NCBI RefSeq assembly: GCF_014633365.1
Contig: NC_068347.1
Coordinates: 33,274,116 to 33,338,115, forward strand
Direction of reading: 5' to 3'
Origin: Diospyros lotus
Lineage: Eukaryota; Streptophyta; Magnoliopsida; Ericales; Ebenaceae
Length of the DNA: 64,000 nt
The notes under the pieces were generated by a model. That model made no database searches, was not told where the DNA came from, and was given only the letters and a program-made list of their open reading frames with translations. Shown here piece after piece: positions 23,201 through 36,032 of the stretch (position 1 is the first letter of the stretch; each line of letters starts with the position of its first letter). A program made the translations under genes and the position numbers.

Positions 23201-24385
23201 TTAGTGACCATCTCCAGCTCCTCCAATGCCGTTGTCGCCGCCTGGGCCATCTCCATCTCCATCTCCATCTCCACCTTGACCGGTACCATATCCACCGCCT
23301 GATTCACCACCAGCGCCACCTTTACCTCCTTCCCCACCTATCCCACCGCCGCCATGGCCAGGTCCTCCATGACCACCGCCAGCGCCACCCCCTTTTCCAC
23401 CTCCACCAGCAGCGCCACCACCTCCAGCAGCGCCACCAGCTTCACCTCCAACACCTCCGCCGGCACCACTACCTTCTCCGCCACCCACTCCACCTCCGGC
23501 AGCACCGCCACTCACTCCACCTCCGGCAGCACCGCCACCCACTCCGCCTCCGGCAGCACCGCCACCACCAGAACCTCCACCTGCTCCGCTACCCACTCCA
23601 CCTCCGGCAGCACCGCCACCACCAGCACCTCCACCTGCTCCGCTACCAACTCCACCTCGGGCAGCACCGCCACCACCAGCACCTCCACCTGCTCCGCCAC
23701 CCACTCCACCTCCCGCGACACCCCCACCACCAGCACCGCCACCAGCTCCACCTCCGCCGGCACCGCCACCAGATCCGCCTCCAATACCACCACCGGCACC
23801 GCCACCGCCACCACCACCTACCCCTCCACCAGCACCTCCTCCGATACCTCCACCGCCACCTATTCCACCTCCTCCAGCTCCTCCGCCAGCACCGCCGCCT
23901 ACTCCACCACCAGCACCTCCCCCTACACCGCCAGCTCCTCCACCAACGCCGCCGCCTTCACCACCCCCAATGCCTCCACCAATGCCACCTATTCCACCTC
24001 CAGCACCTCCGCCCGCACCACCCCCAACACCGCCTATTCCACCGCCAGCACCGCCTATTCCACCGCCAAAACCTCCACCAAAGCCACCCCTTACACCGAC
24101 TATTGGACCCCCACCGCCGCCTAATCCACCCCAACCACCTGCACCTACCCACGCGCCGCCGCCGCCTCCAAGCCCTCCTAAACACAGACTCTGTTCCACA
24201 CCTCGACTTTCATGACCTAACCCAACACCATTCCCTATCCCACAGTCCGTACAGCCTTCACCATGACCGTGCAACTGTTTGCCATGATGATCTCCAACTC
24301 CATCATTCGCAGCAGCTCCACCACCTATGAGCATGAGTAAAAACAAACTAACAGCGACAGCATCATCCTGATGAAAAATCACCAT
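23201..24385 (-). CDS. Secreted glycine-rich protein (cell-wall GRP type)
   Basis: One uninterrupted frame of 394 residues from ATG 24385 to TAA 23201. The start shows a signal peptide (AVSLFLLMLIGGGAAA). Residues about 28-60 are His/Gly-rich with a CTDC pair. The rest is almost entirely GGX and GGGX repeats (GGGVGGGAGGG, GGGIGG), ending GDGDGDGPGGDNG. This is the build of structural glycine-rich proteins of the plant cell wall. An in-frame ATG at 24457 would add 24 residues, but it lies only about 33 bases below the TATA box, close to the expected transcription start, so 24385 is preferred. The opposite strand reads as Pro-rich and could be mistaken for an extensin, but those frames are shorter and lack a signal peptide. 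Confidence 0.8.
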   Translation of the reverse strand: MVIFHQDDAVAVSLFLLMLIGGGAAANDGVGDHHGKQLHGHGEGCTDCGIGNGVGLGHESRGVEQSLCLGGLGGGGGAWVGAGGWGGLGGGGGPIVGVRGGFGGGFGGGIGGAGGGIGGVGGGAGGGAGGGIGGIGGGIGGGEGGGVGGGAGGVGGGAGGGVGGGAGGGAGGGGIGGGGGIGGGAGGGVGGGGGGGAGGGIGGGSGGGAGGGGAGGGAGGGGVAGGGVGGGAGGGAGGGGAARGGVGSGAGGGAGGGGAAGGGVGSGAGGGSGGGGAAGGGVGGGAAGGGVSGGAAGGGVGGGEGSGAGGGVGGEAGGAAGGGGAAGGGGKGGGAGGGHGGPGHGGGGIGGEGGKGGAGGESGGGYGTGQGGDGDGDGDGPGGDNGIGGAGDGH

Positions 24386-24489
24386 TTTAGCTTTAATCAA
24401 AGAAACCCAGAAGAAGAGAAGCAAAAGGAATATTTCTGCTGAGTGGGTGTAGTGCATCCGGTACTGTCAAGTACGTACATGTATACCCA

Positions 24490-24497
24490 TATATATA
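24490..24497 (-). promoter_or_regulatory. TATA box of the glycine-rich protein gene
   Basis: TATATATA reading on the minus strand, about 105 bases above the chosen ATG. It predicts a start site near 24460. Confidence 0.5.
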
Positions 24498-24499
24498 GC

Positions 24500-26329
24500 A
24501 AACTAAAGAAGAGGTTTCTTCACCTCCAAACTTAGAACCTCGGTGGTCCAACTGTTACACAATTTGATGAGTGAAATGAATGCTGGTCAATGACTGGGCA
24601 ACCAATTCATAATATATAATTCCTTCCATCTGTCACCTCTATTGCCAAACAAGAAAGCTCATCAATCTGATCTGGGGTTGGCCTATTTTCCAAATATGGC
24701 TAGAGAGCTCTGGTCTTTAGAGCTGCCATCAATTTACAGGCCTTAATTCCTTATTTTGTAGCAGATGCACGGTTAGCATCTGTGTCTATGAGAGTTAACT
24801 TGCTTCTGCAGATGGTGAAATATATGGGATACCGTAATCAGCCATGACCACGTACGTTTGTTTTCTTCTATATTTCTGGGGCCAGTCCTACGATCAGTTT
24901 AAAGCTCTATTTTCTTTCCAAGGTTTAAGCTTTATGAATTTGCCATACCACCACATTAGGAAAATGAATGAATGCTTTCCCACTTCAGATGAAGTTAACA
25001 AATACCACATAGAAAGCCATGTTACAGTCCGCTCAAACGTTTAGAGTTGTCTTCAACAATCAAACTTGGTGGCCTAGTTGAAGAACACATCGTGTTTTAG
25101 TCAAGTGCATTAGGCAGAAAACTAATCCTATATCTAAGGAAATCATGATGGCATGAATGATATGATAACAGTATATATTTTTGAATATATATATATGTAT
25201 ATATATAAGCCTGCTTTAGATGGGCCATATTGTTTATAAATAACGAAATCCGCAAGATTATTGCCTCATTTTATTCAAATCCTGCTAGAAAATTCAACAA
25301 GAAACCGTCACAAAAATGAAATATTCTGGTCAAATGTTATACAGTGGTCCAGGCTTCAGATGTTCATCCCATGTCATTTCAGTTTAAAGTAACTGGGCCA
25401 AAAATTTTATCCCAAGCCTGACCCAACTCACTTGAGCATCGCCCCCAAAATCTTCCAATATGGACCAATTTTCTTGCATGACAAGCTCAAGAAAATTTTC
25501 AGGATGGGCATGAACTTCTGAGAAAATCTTTATTAAATGTCATAAGAAACTGGGCCAAATGTTTGAAACATTTTGGAGAAACACTGGACAAGTTCAGGAA
25601 GATCAGTAAATGTTAGATGAGCAGACGAAAGAGAAGGAAGATCAAGAAAATCTTGATGAGAAATCTTCAAACATGGCATGGGATATTACAATTTTACAAA
25701 AGACATGATTGATTATAAATAATAATAGTTGGAGCGTTAAAATTCATGAAAGTCGATTAAGACTAAAAACAAACTTAATTATAAGATAATCTACTAATTT
25801 TTATTACTTTTATAAATTTTAATTAAATATTTAGTGTAATGTATTAAAATATTTTTAATTGAAGCACACTTATCCTTGAAACTTTATTAGTATTGCCAAG
25901 CATTAGTATTGTCAAGCATCAACCCCTTAAACGCTATCGTTTTGATAAGGAAAGAAAAGCCAGGTGGCAACCTCACACTAGCTGCTCCAAAACGATGTTA
26001 TTTTGGAGCCAAGGTGATAGGATGGCCCAAAATAGGTGTCTCACTCGTCGTTTCATTGCTCGTTGATTCTCTTGTACTATATATCTTGTCGTTTAGCCTG
26101 CTGCAATTGAGGCCGTTGATTTGATCCTGAGATTTTATCTCTATCGTTGCTTCTACCTATTTATATCCCTCCGATTCCTCGAGATTCGTGCATCGAAGAA
26201 AAAGAAAAGGCAAGAGATTGAGTCGAGTTTTATTAGGGTTTTCTCTCGTTTTGTTTTCGTACATGTTTTTCATTTCTTCTGGTTTCATAAGGATGCCTTT
26301 TGATTTATATGTAATCTTTGGGCATTTTT
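24500..26329. other. Intergenic, no gene recognised
   Basis: Contains a (TA)n run near 25180-25207. At about 25992-26008 is an AAAACGATGTTATTTTGG-like palindromic word common in plant upstream regions. The open frame at 25909-26124 has no recognisable content. Confidence 0.45.
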
Positions 26330-26570
26330 TGTTAAGGAACCAGTGAGTGTATAGTGAGGATTAAAGTTTGTACAATGAGGATGTAAATCTTTTTTTTCCA
26401 ACTAGTGCAGTGATCTCTTCTCATCGAAGCTTAACGTAGATGTAGCTCTAATAGGATGTAAATCTTTTTTTCCGATTAGTACAGTGAGCTCTTCTTGTTG
26501 GAACTTAATATAGATGTAACCCTAATTTACAGGGTGAACCACTGTAAATCTTGTTGTGTTCATTTTCTTT
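26330..26570 (-). mobile_element. Remnant of a Copia-type LTR with an internal duplication
   Basis: The text GTGAACCACTGTAAATCTTG near 26532-26552 is the reverse complement of the TTTACGTGGTTC-type motif seen in the other LTRs here. A segment of ~75 bases (CAGTGATCTCTTCTC...AGATGTAG) occurs twice, near 26407 and 26480, with divergence. Limits are approximate and no termini were found. Confidence 0.35.
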
Positions 26571-27197
26571 CATTTCCTTTACTGTTTATGTTTGTGTATA
26601 TCTATGCTTGCATTTTTTGAATAGTCATTTCAAATTCATTTTGGTTCTAAGTGTTAGAAGGGGCCGAGCTTTTGCTCGTCCCCACACCAAGTTCCTTTCA
26701 AGATTCATACTAAGTTTGTCATTATTCTTGACCATTCCTTAATTACCTTCGTCTGTTTTTCCCTATACCTTTTTGGATGCATTTTCTGATTTCATTTCTA
26801 CTAGACTCTCTCTCTCTCTCTCTGTATTCTAAGAAACTACGGCTGCACTATGTTCCAAATGAAATGATCTACTGGAAGAAACCATTCATGAAGGTTTCCA
26901 CCAAGCTAGATAGACAGTAAAAGGCAGGCTTTTGATCTGCACTAGCATCAACAGAGAAAACAAATTATAAAGATGAAGCTAGTATCACTTGATCTAGCAA
27001 TAAAATAGAAGTGATATATGCAATATTGTTCATATAAACCACATCTAGAAGGAATTAAAGATAGCATTACCTCTCTAGCCAAGGTCGGCCTTAGTCACTT
27101 CCCATATCTTTTGGAGATCAGCCACACTTGACAGCCATTGATTTTGGGATGTGAGGCGATGACATGTTGCCAACTTGCCAGAAATGAATGATCAGGC
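26571..27197. other. Intergenic; 3' flank of the EF-2 pseudogene
   Basis: A short CT run lies near 26807-26822. The part next to 27198 probably derives from an EF-2 3' UTR. Confidence 0.35.
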
Positions 27198-29499
27198 TCA
27201 GAGCTTGTCCTCGTACTCAGAAAGTGGCGTAATCTGCTCCTTCAAGCCCTCCCTTTTGAGAATTTCTGCCACTAAACTCGCAGCCTGTGAATCTGTGATC
27301 CAGCTTTCAATGGATCAGATGACATTGTGGCCCAATGACCAAAAAAACACTTATGGAAAAGCCTGCCCTGAGGTCGCAGCTCTCGGATTGCTTGAGAGGC
27401 CAAATGACTTGATAACCGGAAGGTAGGCCTTGATGTTGTAGAGAGGGGTACCTGCACTCTGCATTCCCTCGAACACATGGCCATGCCGCTGGTTCAGAAC
27501 ACTGTAAATTGCTCCAAGGGCTTGCTCCGCGGCTTGGATTTCAAACAGGCAAACAGGCTCCATAAGCCGGGGCTTGGCAGTCAGCTCGGCAGCATAGATA
27601 ACCCTTCTAACCGTAGGGATGATTTGGCCACCGCCTCTGTGCATGGCATCCATGAAGAACCACATCACAGACTTCAAGACAGACAGCCCTTAACCTTCCT
27701 TGGATGCCCACTGGAGGCCTGCAACAACAGGGTCCTTAATTTCATTGAGTTATTGGATTCCTTCACACAAATTAACAAGCATGTTGGGGCCAGTGGTTTC
27801 AGGGCCAAAGCACCAAATTTTCTTTGAAAGATCTTTGTCCCAACTGACCTCCTCTGACAAGATTTTAGCTTGAGCCCTTGGGTCATCCCCCGTCAATGGC
27901 CTCAGTCAGTCCTTCCTCCATGACTGAGCTTCCATGTATAAACGGTTATGCTTGTCCGGTGACTTGCTCATCATAGTCCTGCAAGACTTCTCAATAACTG
28001 TCTGCAGGAAGGACACAACGGATCTGATTTCACAATTTCAGCACCACCCATGAAATCTAAAGCAATGATGTGCTCCCAAGACTCTTCAATGGTACATTCC
28101 ACCATAGGATCAGATTTGGCCAAGCGCTTAAGACCTCCAACAAGCTTGGGAAGATCAGATGCAACTTTGCACTACACTGCCACACGAACAACTGGGGACA
28201 CAAAGAACTTCATTGCTCGGATAGGATGTGCTTATATATAGTGGCATTTTTGGTGATATATGGATCCAAACCAACCATTGACGTCCTCAACATTTTCCTG
28301 CTTCTTTCCCATCCAAATAACAGTTCTCTGTACATTCTTCACATGCAAGTCCTTTTTCTCCCCAGGAACATAATTAGGACCCATGATTCCAACCTTCAAA
28401 CCTGTCAATACCTTGCCAGATAACACACGGCCAAAGGTGAAGAACATACCCTTATCGGATGCTGGGATATCTTTGACACATAAAGCATAAGAAGCCCATC
28501 AGGGTCACAGTTCCTTATAGCATTGGCACAAGGTCATCAAGCGGTCCCTCATACAAGTTATTAACACGATACTTTTGAGCCTTGCCTGGAGAAGGGAGAT
28601 GGAAAATCATCATTTCAATCAGGGCGTTGCTTGCTTGGGAGCCATGTCTGCATGACCCGCTTCATCAACGCTTTCCCCTTCAAGTCCTTTCCCTCGGACT
28701 TCAAAGTGATGCTGAGCTTCTGCAACATTGGCCACAACTTATCCTTCTGATCATTCATGCAAGTGTTAATGATCTGCTTGATTGGTTCGTAGCAAATTGA
28801 CCAAAACCGCACTTGCACGTAGGTGAGTTTGCGTTCATGTTCATCCATTTTTTCGTGGCAGGATCAAAGTAGTTCTCTTCCCAGAGCCGCTCCATCATCT
28901 TGTCCTCATCAACACCAAATTTAGAAGCATGCATCTTAGTAAAGTTAGATAGAGTGAAAGCCCACCCATGCAATCCAGCAGAGGATGCAACTGTTTCTTT
29001 CTATGGAAAGACTTGAACGTCACCAAGAACGGGATCTTCATATGTGGCATGATGACATTGGCATTCTCAATAACTTTCTTGAATGTATGGTAACCCTCCT
29101 CTCCATCAACCTGGAGCTCGAGGAAGCACCAATCCATCTCCCAAAGCCTGGTCGGATCCTTTCTCCCAAAGCCTGACAAACCACAGTTTCTGTTTGTTCG
29201 TAAACACACACCCTCAATACGATCAACCACCACAAGTGCACCATTAGTAATGCGAAGAGCAGCTGTGACCTCGGATGAGAAGTCGTCATGCCCAGGAGAA
29301 TCAATGAGATTGATAAGGTATTCATTCCCTTGCCGAACTCCGTTGTAGTTCTTCAGTGAATCATTAGATATTTCATGGTAAAGAGCGATGTCATCTCAGG
29401 ATTCATCTTGGCGGGTATCTGTCATCCGGACCTCACCAGCTATTTCTTTGACAAGGATGCCAGCAGCAGCCGCAAGAGAATCAGTGAGTGTGGACTTCC
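27198..29499 (-). pseudogene. Elongation factor 2 pseudogene (eEF2), lacking exon 1
   Basis: Fragments in several frames follow eEF2 from the P-loop to the C-terminus. Near 29499 is [19 protein letters not shown], then [78 protein letters not shown], the diphthamide-loop text [11 protein letters not shown] and finally PLSEYEDKL with a stop at 27198. The coding text begins right after a CAG acceptor at 29502-29500, where plant EF-2 genes have an intron in the HVDHG codons; the upstream exon was not found. Damage: a stop soon after MTDTRQDE with loss of the ERGITI switch block; GHVD changed to GHDD; several frameshifts (near 29150, 28960, 28800, 28450 and 27680). It cannot encode a working translocase. 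Confidence 0.9.
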
Positions 29500-32400
29500 C
29501 TGTGACCAGAGATAAAACAGAGTAATATCAACCCAAATACAGATGAAAGATGAATAATTGAAAACTGCAAACTAAACTGAATTGCAGCCTTGCAAAAGTA
29601 CTCAGATTTCACCCACAACAACAACCAAACAGGGGAAAAGAGGGAAAAGAGTACTAACCGTTTTGATTTACCCTGTAAAATGGAAACAGGGAAGCTATAA
29701 GATGGAATGGAAGAAAGTCCACCAAGAAGTCTCCAATTGACATGTCCAATAATCATATCAGCACAGCTAAAATCTATGGGAAAGCATTTAGTCAAAAGGG
29801 TCGGCTGAAGAATATTTGTTGTTCTAGAGTTACTTTAGTGATCATTTAATAATATAAATAAATATTAAAAATTATTTAAAATTTACTTTCTTTGCTTATT
29901 TAATAATATTAATAAGTAAAAAATATAGAGAGTCTATATCTTATCTTAAAAATTAAAAAGTTATCGATTTATTATTATTTTTTTAATATTCAAGTCTGTG
30001 CTTATTTCACAGATAAAATTTTTATCATCTAAAGAATCATTTTATCAAATTGTCCTCTTAAAATAATGTTACTCTTGTATTTTTTTTTTTCGTTTGCATT
30101 ACTAATTTACACCTCATTATTTATTATTTAATATTAAAAAATAATTCATAAATTTGGGGAGTTAGAGGCCTTCTTGCCTAAATGAAACCTCACTATTCAT
30201 TATCTAACACTAGAAAATAATATGTGGATTTGAGAAAGTTAGGAGCCTCTCTAGATAAAATAACAAAATAAAAAATAAACAGAACATAAACTTAAAAAAA
30301 AAATTATCATAAAATAGAATTTCAAATTATAGAAGACCTCATTTTTTTGGGCCTCTCATGTTTTTTTGGAGCCCCTAAACATAGGTTTTAGTGGCATATA
30401 TCTTGAACCGGCCCTCTTAGTCAGGAAAAACTTTGAAACATAATATAGGGATCCATTGGCGCTGATAAGCTCAACAAAGCATCATTAGTACGGGGAGCAT
30501 AATGCGTATTCCAGTAAACTTGAATTAGAACGGCATGTCGAAGAAGGGGCACAGCCAGTGAAACTGAACCACAGCACAGCACAAAGAATGCCAAAAATGT
30601 CGAAGAAACAGAAGCAAGTAAAATCCCAGCACTGCATCTGAGTGACGAGATCTTTTCATTCAGGAGGAAATTCAAGACAAAAGACTTATCTCGGCATAAT
30701 AAAATAAATATAAAGATGCTCAAATTGAGCCATAAGCACAACAATTCAACACAGAGATCTGGTAGAAAGAGATAAAGAATCAAGTCTTATGCAGAAATTT
30801 CATCATGTAGAGAGAAGGCATAATTCAGGTTTTGGAGTTTGCCCAGAACTTGAATTATTTAATCCTAAATAATTGTAGTCCTTGCCTCTTCAATATTGGA
30901 AAACTTCAAGACTCTGCATACTACAACAACGACCAAACGTTAATCTAGCTAGGTTGGGCTCAAACTCAGCTAGGTTGGGCTCAAACTCAACATTTACAAA
31001 ACCCATAAACTAGTGCCTGATATTTATATTTGCAGAGTCTCAAGAGTAAATTCAACATACAGCTGGCGTGCATACCAAGTTCCCAACACCTATAAGTTTA
31101 CATCAGAAGACAGAAGTACATATCCTGTTCTTTCTTGGTTCTTCATTAACAGAGCCATACAAATACAACTCAAAATCCAAGAATAAAGCAACTGATTACC
31201 CACAAAATCATAGAAAGAAAACTGTAAAAAACCTTACCTTATCAAAAGAAAAAGGAGGCAAATGGCAAGCCAATATGATGAAATAAATTCAAATGAATTG
31301 TGCTGTATTAGAATAAATTCAAAAGAATCTTAAAGGTTTATAATTGTAAATATAAATTTATTTAAATAAACTACTTTTTTTTTTTTTTTCCTTATCATAT
31401 GAAACTCGAAGGATCCCCAACCAATGCACAGCTTTCTGTTAAGACCATCTCACTCTCTCTAAAATTTACGACTCGCCATATTCTAGCTTAAACAGGTCAG
31501 ACAAATGAATTACGAGTCGAAATTCGAGATTTAACCCCTCAAATAAATGTATATTATTGACAACCACATAAATGTAAATTCAAACACATGACCTTGCGAT
31601 AATTCAATCTCTCAAATATCCGTGATGGACCATCAGTGTCATCTCGAGATATTGAACTACTATTATTTTAAGAGGCTTTAAACTAGATAATTATTTTTCT
31701 TTTAAAAGTTTGTAATAAATATACAATATTACACTAAAAACCTATTACTAATTTAAAAATTCAACTATAATGTAAAAAAGAATTAGTTTATTGGCATTAA
31801 CATATTTAAATTATATTTTAAGAGGGCAATGCTAACTACTGCTTTTAAGGGCAACTTATATTTTAATAAATACGATTTAGATTATATTTTATAAGGATAA
31901 TGGTTAAATATCAATAAATGTATAGACAAAATATATTTATTATATTTTATTTTTAACATCCAAATAATTCTTTTGACTAATAATGAGTTCATCGTGTTTT
32001 AAATTATTTAATCAACCATAAAATTGTTTCAATGTTTAAAATAAAATATAATAAATGTACCTTATATAAAAATAAAATATAATTATTTTTAAAGGGCAAA
32101 TGAATATTATTGTATTTGTTAAATATGTTAATCAATAAAAATATGAAAAGAATATGTTTAATTTACACTAATTATTATAAGATAATGGCTAATATATAAT
32201 AATATACCTCATTTTCTAGTAACATGTAATAAATATATATTGTCTAAAAATAATTTATATTTAATACTTTTTAATAAATATTTTTTGCAAATTGACATCA
32301 CACACATAAATTCATAATAATTCTACACAAGATTATAATAGCCCTATCAAAATTCATAATAGTTTTACATAAATTTAACAATAATTCTGCTCACTACTAT

Positions 32401-32784
32401 AAATTATTATGAATTTTTTAATAAAATTATTATAAATTAATATATGCTACGTTTTAAGAATTATTTGTCAAACTTATCTATAAATATAACATTTTTCTAA
32501 AAAATTATTACAAACTAATGTGGCATATATAAATTCATAATGATTTTATTCAAAATTAACAGTTGTTCATAACGGTAAATAAATTTATTATTAATTTTAA
32601 ATATGATTATTATAAATTTCATTAAAACAACTATTGTTGGGTCATAGACAAAAGACTATTAAAAAATGATAAAAATATAAAATAATGATTGGGATAAAAA
32701 TGTGTAATTTCCTCTAATTGAAAAGGAGTTCCCGCACAATGTATAAATTAAATAACTCCAACGTTTAAAAATCCATTTGAAAGT
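29500..32784. other. AT-rich intergenic region, no gene
   Basis: Contains a ~20-bp direct duplication (AGCTAGGTTGGGCTCAAACTC, 30949 and 30969). After 31700 the DNA is nearly all A/T. Open frames at 29481-29795, 30421-30783 and 31068-31286 have no recognisable content. Confidence 0.45.
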
Positions 32785-33185
32785 CACTCGAAAAGGATAA
32801 ACATCATACAAAAAGAATTCTAATTCTAATAAGATATTGAAATATCAGAATAAATATTATTTATAATAATCTTAATCTCAATGAATTCCATAATATGAAG
32901 ATAGACATTATATGTGAATTTTAATTCTAGGGAATTTAAGAAATCTACATGTTTCTCTATAAATAAATAGGCTCTCATTCCAGAAAATATACGTTTTTAA
33001 TTCTGATTTCAATATAGCTTTTAAGTTTTTAATGTATGAATAAGTATTAAAGTGTTTGCGCAAAAATTTCTCTGTGCCATTTGATTTTTTTCTTTCTTGC
33101 ATACTCCAAGCAATTTCATGACGATATTTTCATTCAATAAATTTATTATTGTGTTCGAAAGATAACAACAAATTTGTGAGAGTTA
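32785..33185 (+). mobile_element. Single-copy relative of the array's LTR-like part
   Basis: Blocks TTCTAATTCTAATAAGATAT, AATAAATATTATTTAT, a TATA-like CTCTATAAATAAATAGGCT and AATAAATTTATTATTGTG occur here in the same order as in the 15.4-20.1 kb array and its right flank, with much divergence. This looks like an old LTR or similar repeat. Termini are not clear. Confidence 0.4.
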
Positions 33186-33290
33186 TTTGTCTATTTTATT
33201 TTTGGGTGTAATATTATTTTAATCTAATCTTAAATAATGATTAGCATTTCTCGGGCGATTAATTAATAATGCCTTGAAAAAATTAAAGTT

Positions 33291-34217
33291 GCGTTTGATT
33301 GCATGGGTGGAAAAAAAATGAATTCTAGGGAACTGAATTTTTGAGAAAATGAATTTCTGAAAATTGGAAGTTTAAACTGTTTGATTGGTATAATTTTCTA
33401 CTTGAAAAATAATGTTATTTTCTATTTTTTAGTATTTGATTGGTAATATTTTCTATAGAATTTGGTCATTTTCCTAACATTTCATATTTGATAGGCATTA
33501 TTTTCTATTGAAAATGACACATTTTTCATGAAATTCAATAGGAAAAATGTATTGAAAAACACTGAATCCTATATGAAAAATCGATAAAAATACAAAAATA
33601 GACGAAGACATACACAGAGACACACATATATATACATACACAATCATACACATGTATACACATACACATCTATGCATACACAAGCATATATATATATATA
33701 TATACACGCACACATACATACATATATATATATACTCATTCTCTCGCTGCCTCCCTACTCACCCACTCGTTGTCGCTGACCTGCTAGCTCACTCGCCCTC
33801 TCTCTTGCTCGTTTGCTCTTCCTCTCGTTCGCACATAGATACACATATATATATACACACACATACATACATATATATACGTCTTCTCTCTCACTTCATC
33901 CCCGCTCACCGTCGCTGACCTGCTCGTCGCCCTCCCTCTCATTCGCTCTCTATCCCTCTCTCACTACAATTTGCTTTTAGGAAAGTTGAAGGGGATGAAG
34001 ACGAGAGCACAGTGAGTTGTTACTTCAATTGCCTAGAGAATCGAAACTCCTCCCCTAAGGAATTTGGTTTCCTTGATTTGAAGGAAAAAGCTATCACGTG
34101 ACAAAAAAATAGGAAAATAAGTTCCTGAAAAAATTTGACTATCAAACACCACACAAATGAAAAATTGAGTGAAAAAAAAATATTTTTTAAGAAAAAAAAA
34201 TGGCTATCAAACGAGCC
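33291..34217. mobile_element. Large MITE-like element with GTTTGAT-type ends
   Basis: The left end CGTTTGATTGCATGG matches the right end on the other strand (CTCGTTTGATAGCCAT). Sub-terminal words TTTGATTGGTA and TTTGATAGGCA are repeated inside the left arm. The centre holds TATG/CACA microsatellites (33600-33740, 33840-33885). A possible short target duplication (AAGTTG) flanks it. No transposase. Confidence 0.45.
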
Positions 34218-36032
34218 TAAGTTGATAAAATTTAGGCGACTAGTTGCGGATATAGTTGACATTTGATCTCGAACCTTGTGGCCAACGGTAAGAGTTTGAA
34301 TTTGATTGGTTGGTTTCCTAAACATTAGAACACTAAACAATTGGCATTAGTGATACCTTTTATTTTAATACAAACATATAAAAGTTAATATCAAGTGTCA
34401 AATTTAAATATTTAAATAATATTTTCATTAATTTCAAAGAATTTAATAAGTTTTCAAAGTCACTTCCGTGTTAATAAATGTTAATGCTTAACATTTAATA
34501 TTTATTAAATTAATTAAAATATGACGCTTAAACTGTCTCATCCACAGGCTAAGTTCCTAATCATTATTTCCAATTTTTAGTTCAAAAAAATAGCCTTTTT
34601 TCTAATTAAAAAGAGAAGCCCAAATTGCCAAGGAGTGTGAAAAAGGCCCAACTATTTTGATTAGAAGATTAGTAAAGGGCTTGCTTTTCCCTTAATAATT
34701 TAAGTCCTTAACAATTAAGTGGCAACGTAGGGTGCTATTCAATGAAGAAAATATATATATATATGTGTATTTTTTTTTATAACGTGAAAATTGAGGGTTA
34801 TCGATACACAAACAGTCCTTGACCTCGAATTATCACATTTTTCCTATAAACTATAGTATATTTTTCATCAGATAATTAGGATAGGATGGGTAAGTCACTA
34901 ATTGAAACTCGAGCCATAGTCCCTCGAATAAATACAAATAATACACTCCACATATAGATTTAGACTTAAACTCACAATCTTGTGACACCCAAGTTCTTAA
35001 ATGTGTGCAGAGGACTATCTAAACTACCTCGATGGGTTATGAAGAAAACATCGAGAAAGTGATTCAGATAACTTAGCTAGTTAAAAGCAAGTAATTGAAA
35101 ATTCTTATATCAATAGTTCGAATCCACTTTTAAACGGGCGAAGAGTTCAGATGACACATATCTAAATTCTCTTATTGAGAATTATTTTGAAAGTATTACC
35201 GAAACTTTTTTGGCTGCAAATAAACAGTTGTTTTAAAAAATATTAAAGCAGTCATAATTTTTATTTTAAAAAATATTATTTTCTAATTTATAGCATAAAT
35301 TTGGAAAACTAAAAAACTGTGTTTTCTATTTATTATTGAAAAATATAATTATTTAATAAAAAATTTAAATTAAACAACCCTGTAAACAATTAAATTTCTT
35401 ATATTGAGGTCAAAAGTCTTATTTATCAACTTAAATTAAATTAGATAGTTGGGAGGATGGAATGAATTAGGTATTCAATCTATTGGTAAAATCAAATTGA
35501 ATTGATTGAATAGATGTTCAAATCGAATAAATTAAAAAAATAAAAAAATACTAAAAAGCTAAATTGACCCAAAAAATAGTTGAAAAATCGAAAGACCGAA
35601 CAGTTGAATTTGAACAACTTCTTTTCTTCTTCTGTTCTGCTGATTTGTTGGTCAAAAACGTCATTTTTGACATTCTAAATTATTAATATATATGTATAGT
35701 TTTTCTAATATTAAAAAAATATATATATATACAATATCAAGGGATATCTGCATCATCTTCAATGATTGAATCCATCTCACATACCACTTTCCTAAACTTT
35801 ATTTAAAAATTTCATATTTAAGTCATATTATACACAAGTTTTTATTTAACTTATTTTTTGTATTATATTTATTATTTATTATATGAGACTTATGAGTGTT
35901 AATTGAAATGTATTTTTATAGAAAAATAAACATTTACATAATTATACAAAATAAATCTTATTTTCAAGAGTTATAGATAAAGTTGTGAGTTATTCAATAA
36001 TTTTTTTAAAAATATTTTTGGCTCAATATAAA
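34218..36032. other. AT-rich intergenic region
   Basis: No gene; one tRNA-like repeat fragment is listed separately. Confidence 0.4.
35060..35180 (+). repeat. tRNA-derived SINE-like fragment
   Basis: A box-like TTAGCTAGTTAAAAG near 35073 is followed about 45 bases later by a B box, AGTTCGAATCC (35115-35125). The spacing fits a pol III promoter. There is no cloverleaf and no clear 3' tail, so it is not a working tRNA gene. Confidence 0.35.

Noticed and set aside
23176..24330. Pro/His-rich and Thr/Ser-rich frames on the plus strand, extensin-like
   Set aside because: They are the reverse reading of the glycine-rich gene. The minus strand has the longer open frame, a signal peptide and a TATA box.
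29640..29795. Possible EF-2 exon 1 (MIIGHVNW-like text against MSVIAHVDHG)
   Set aside because: Only a few residues agree, the upstream text shows no EF-2 N-terminus, and the exon border does not fit.
33498..33918. Open frames through the TATG/CACA microsatellite
   Set aside because: Pure simple-repeat translation (Tyr/Ile/His/Thr runs), no gene.
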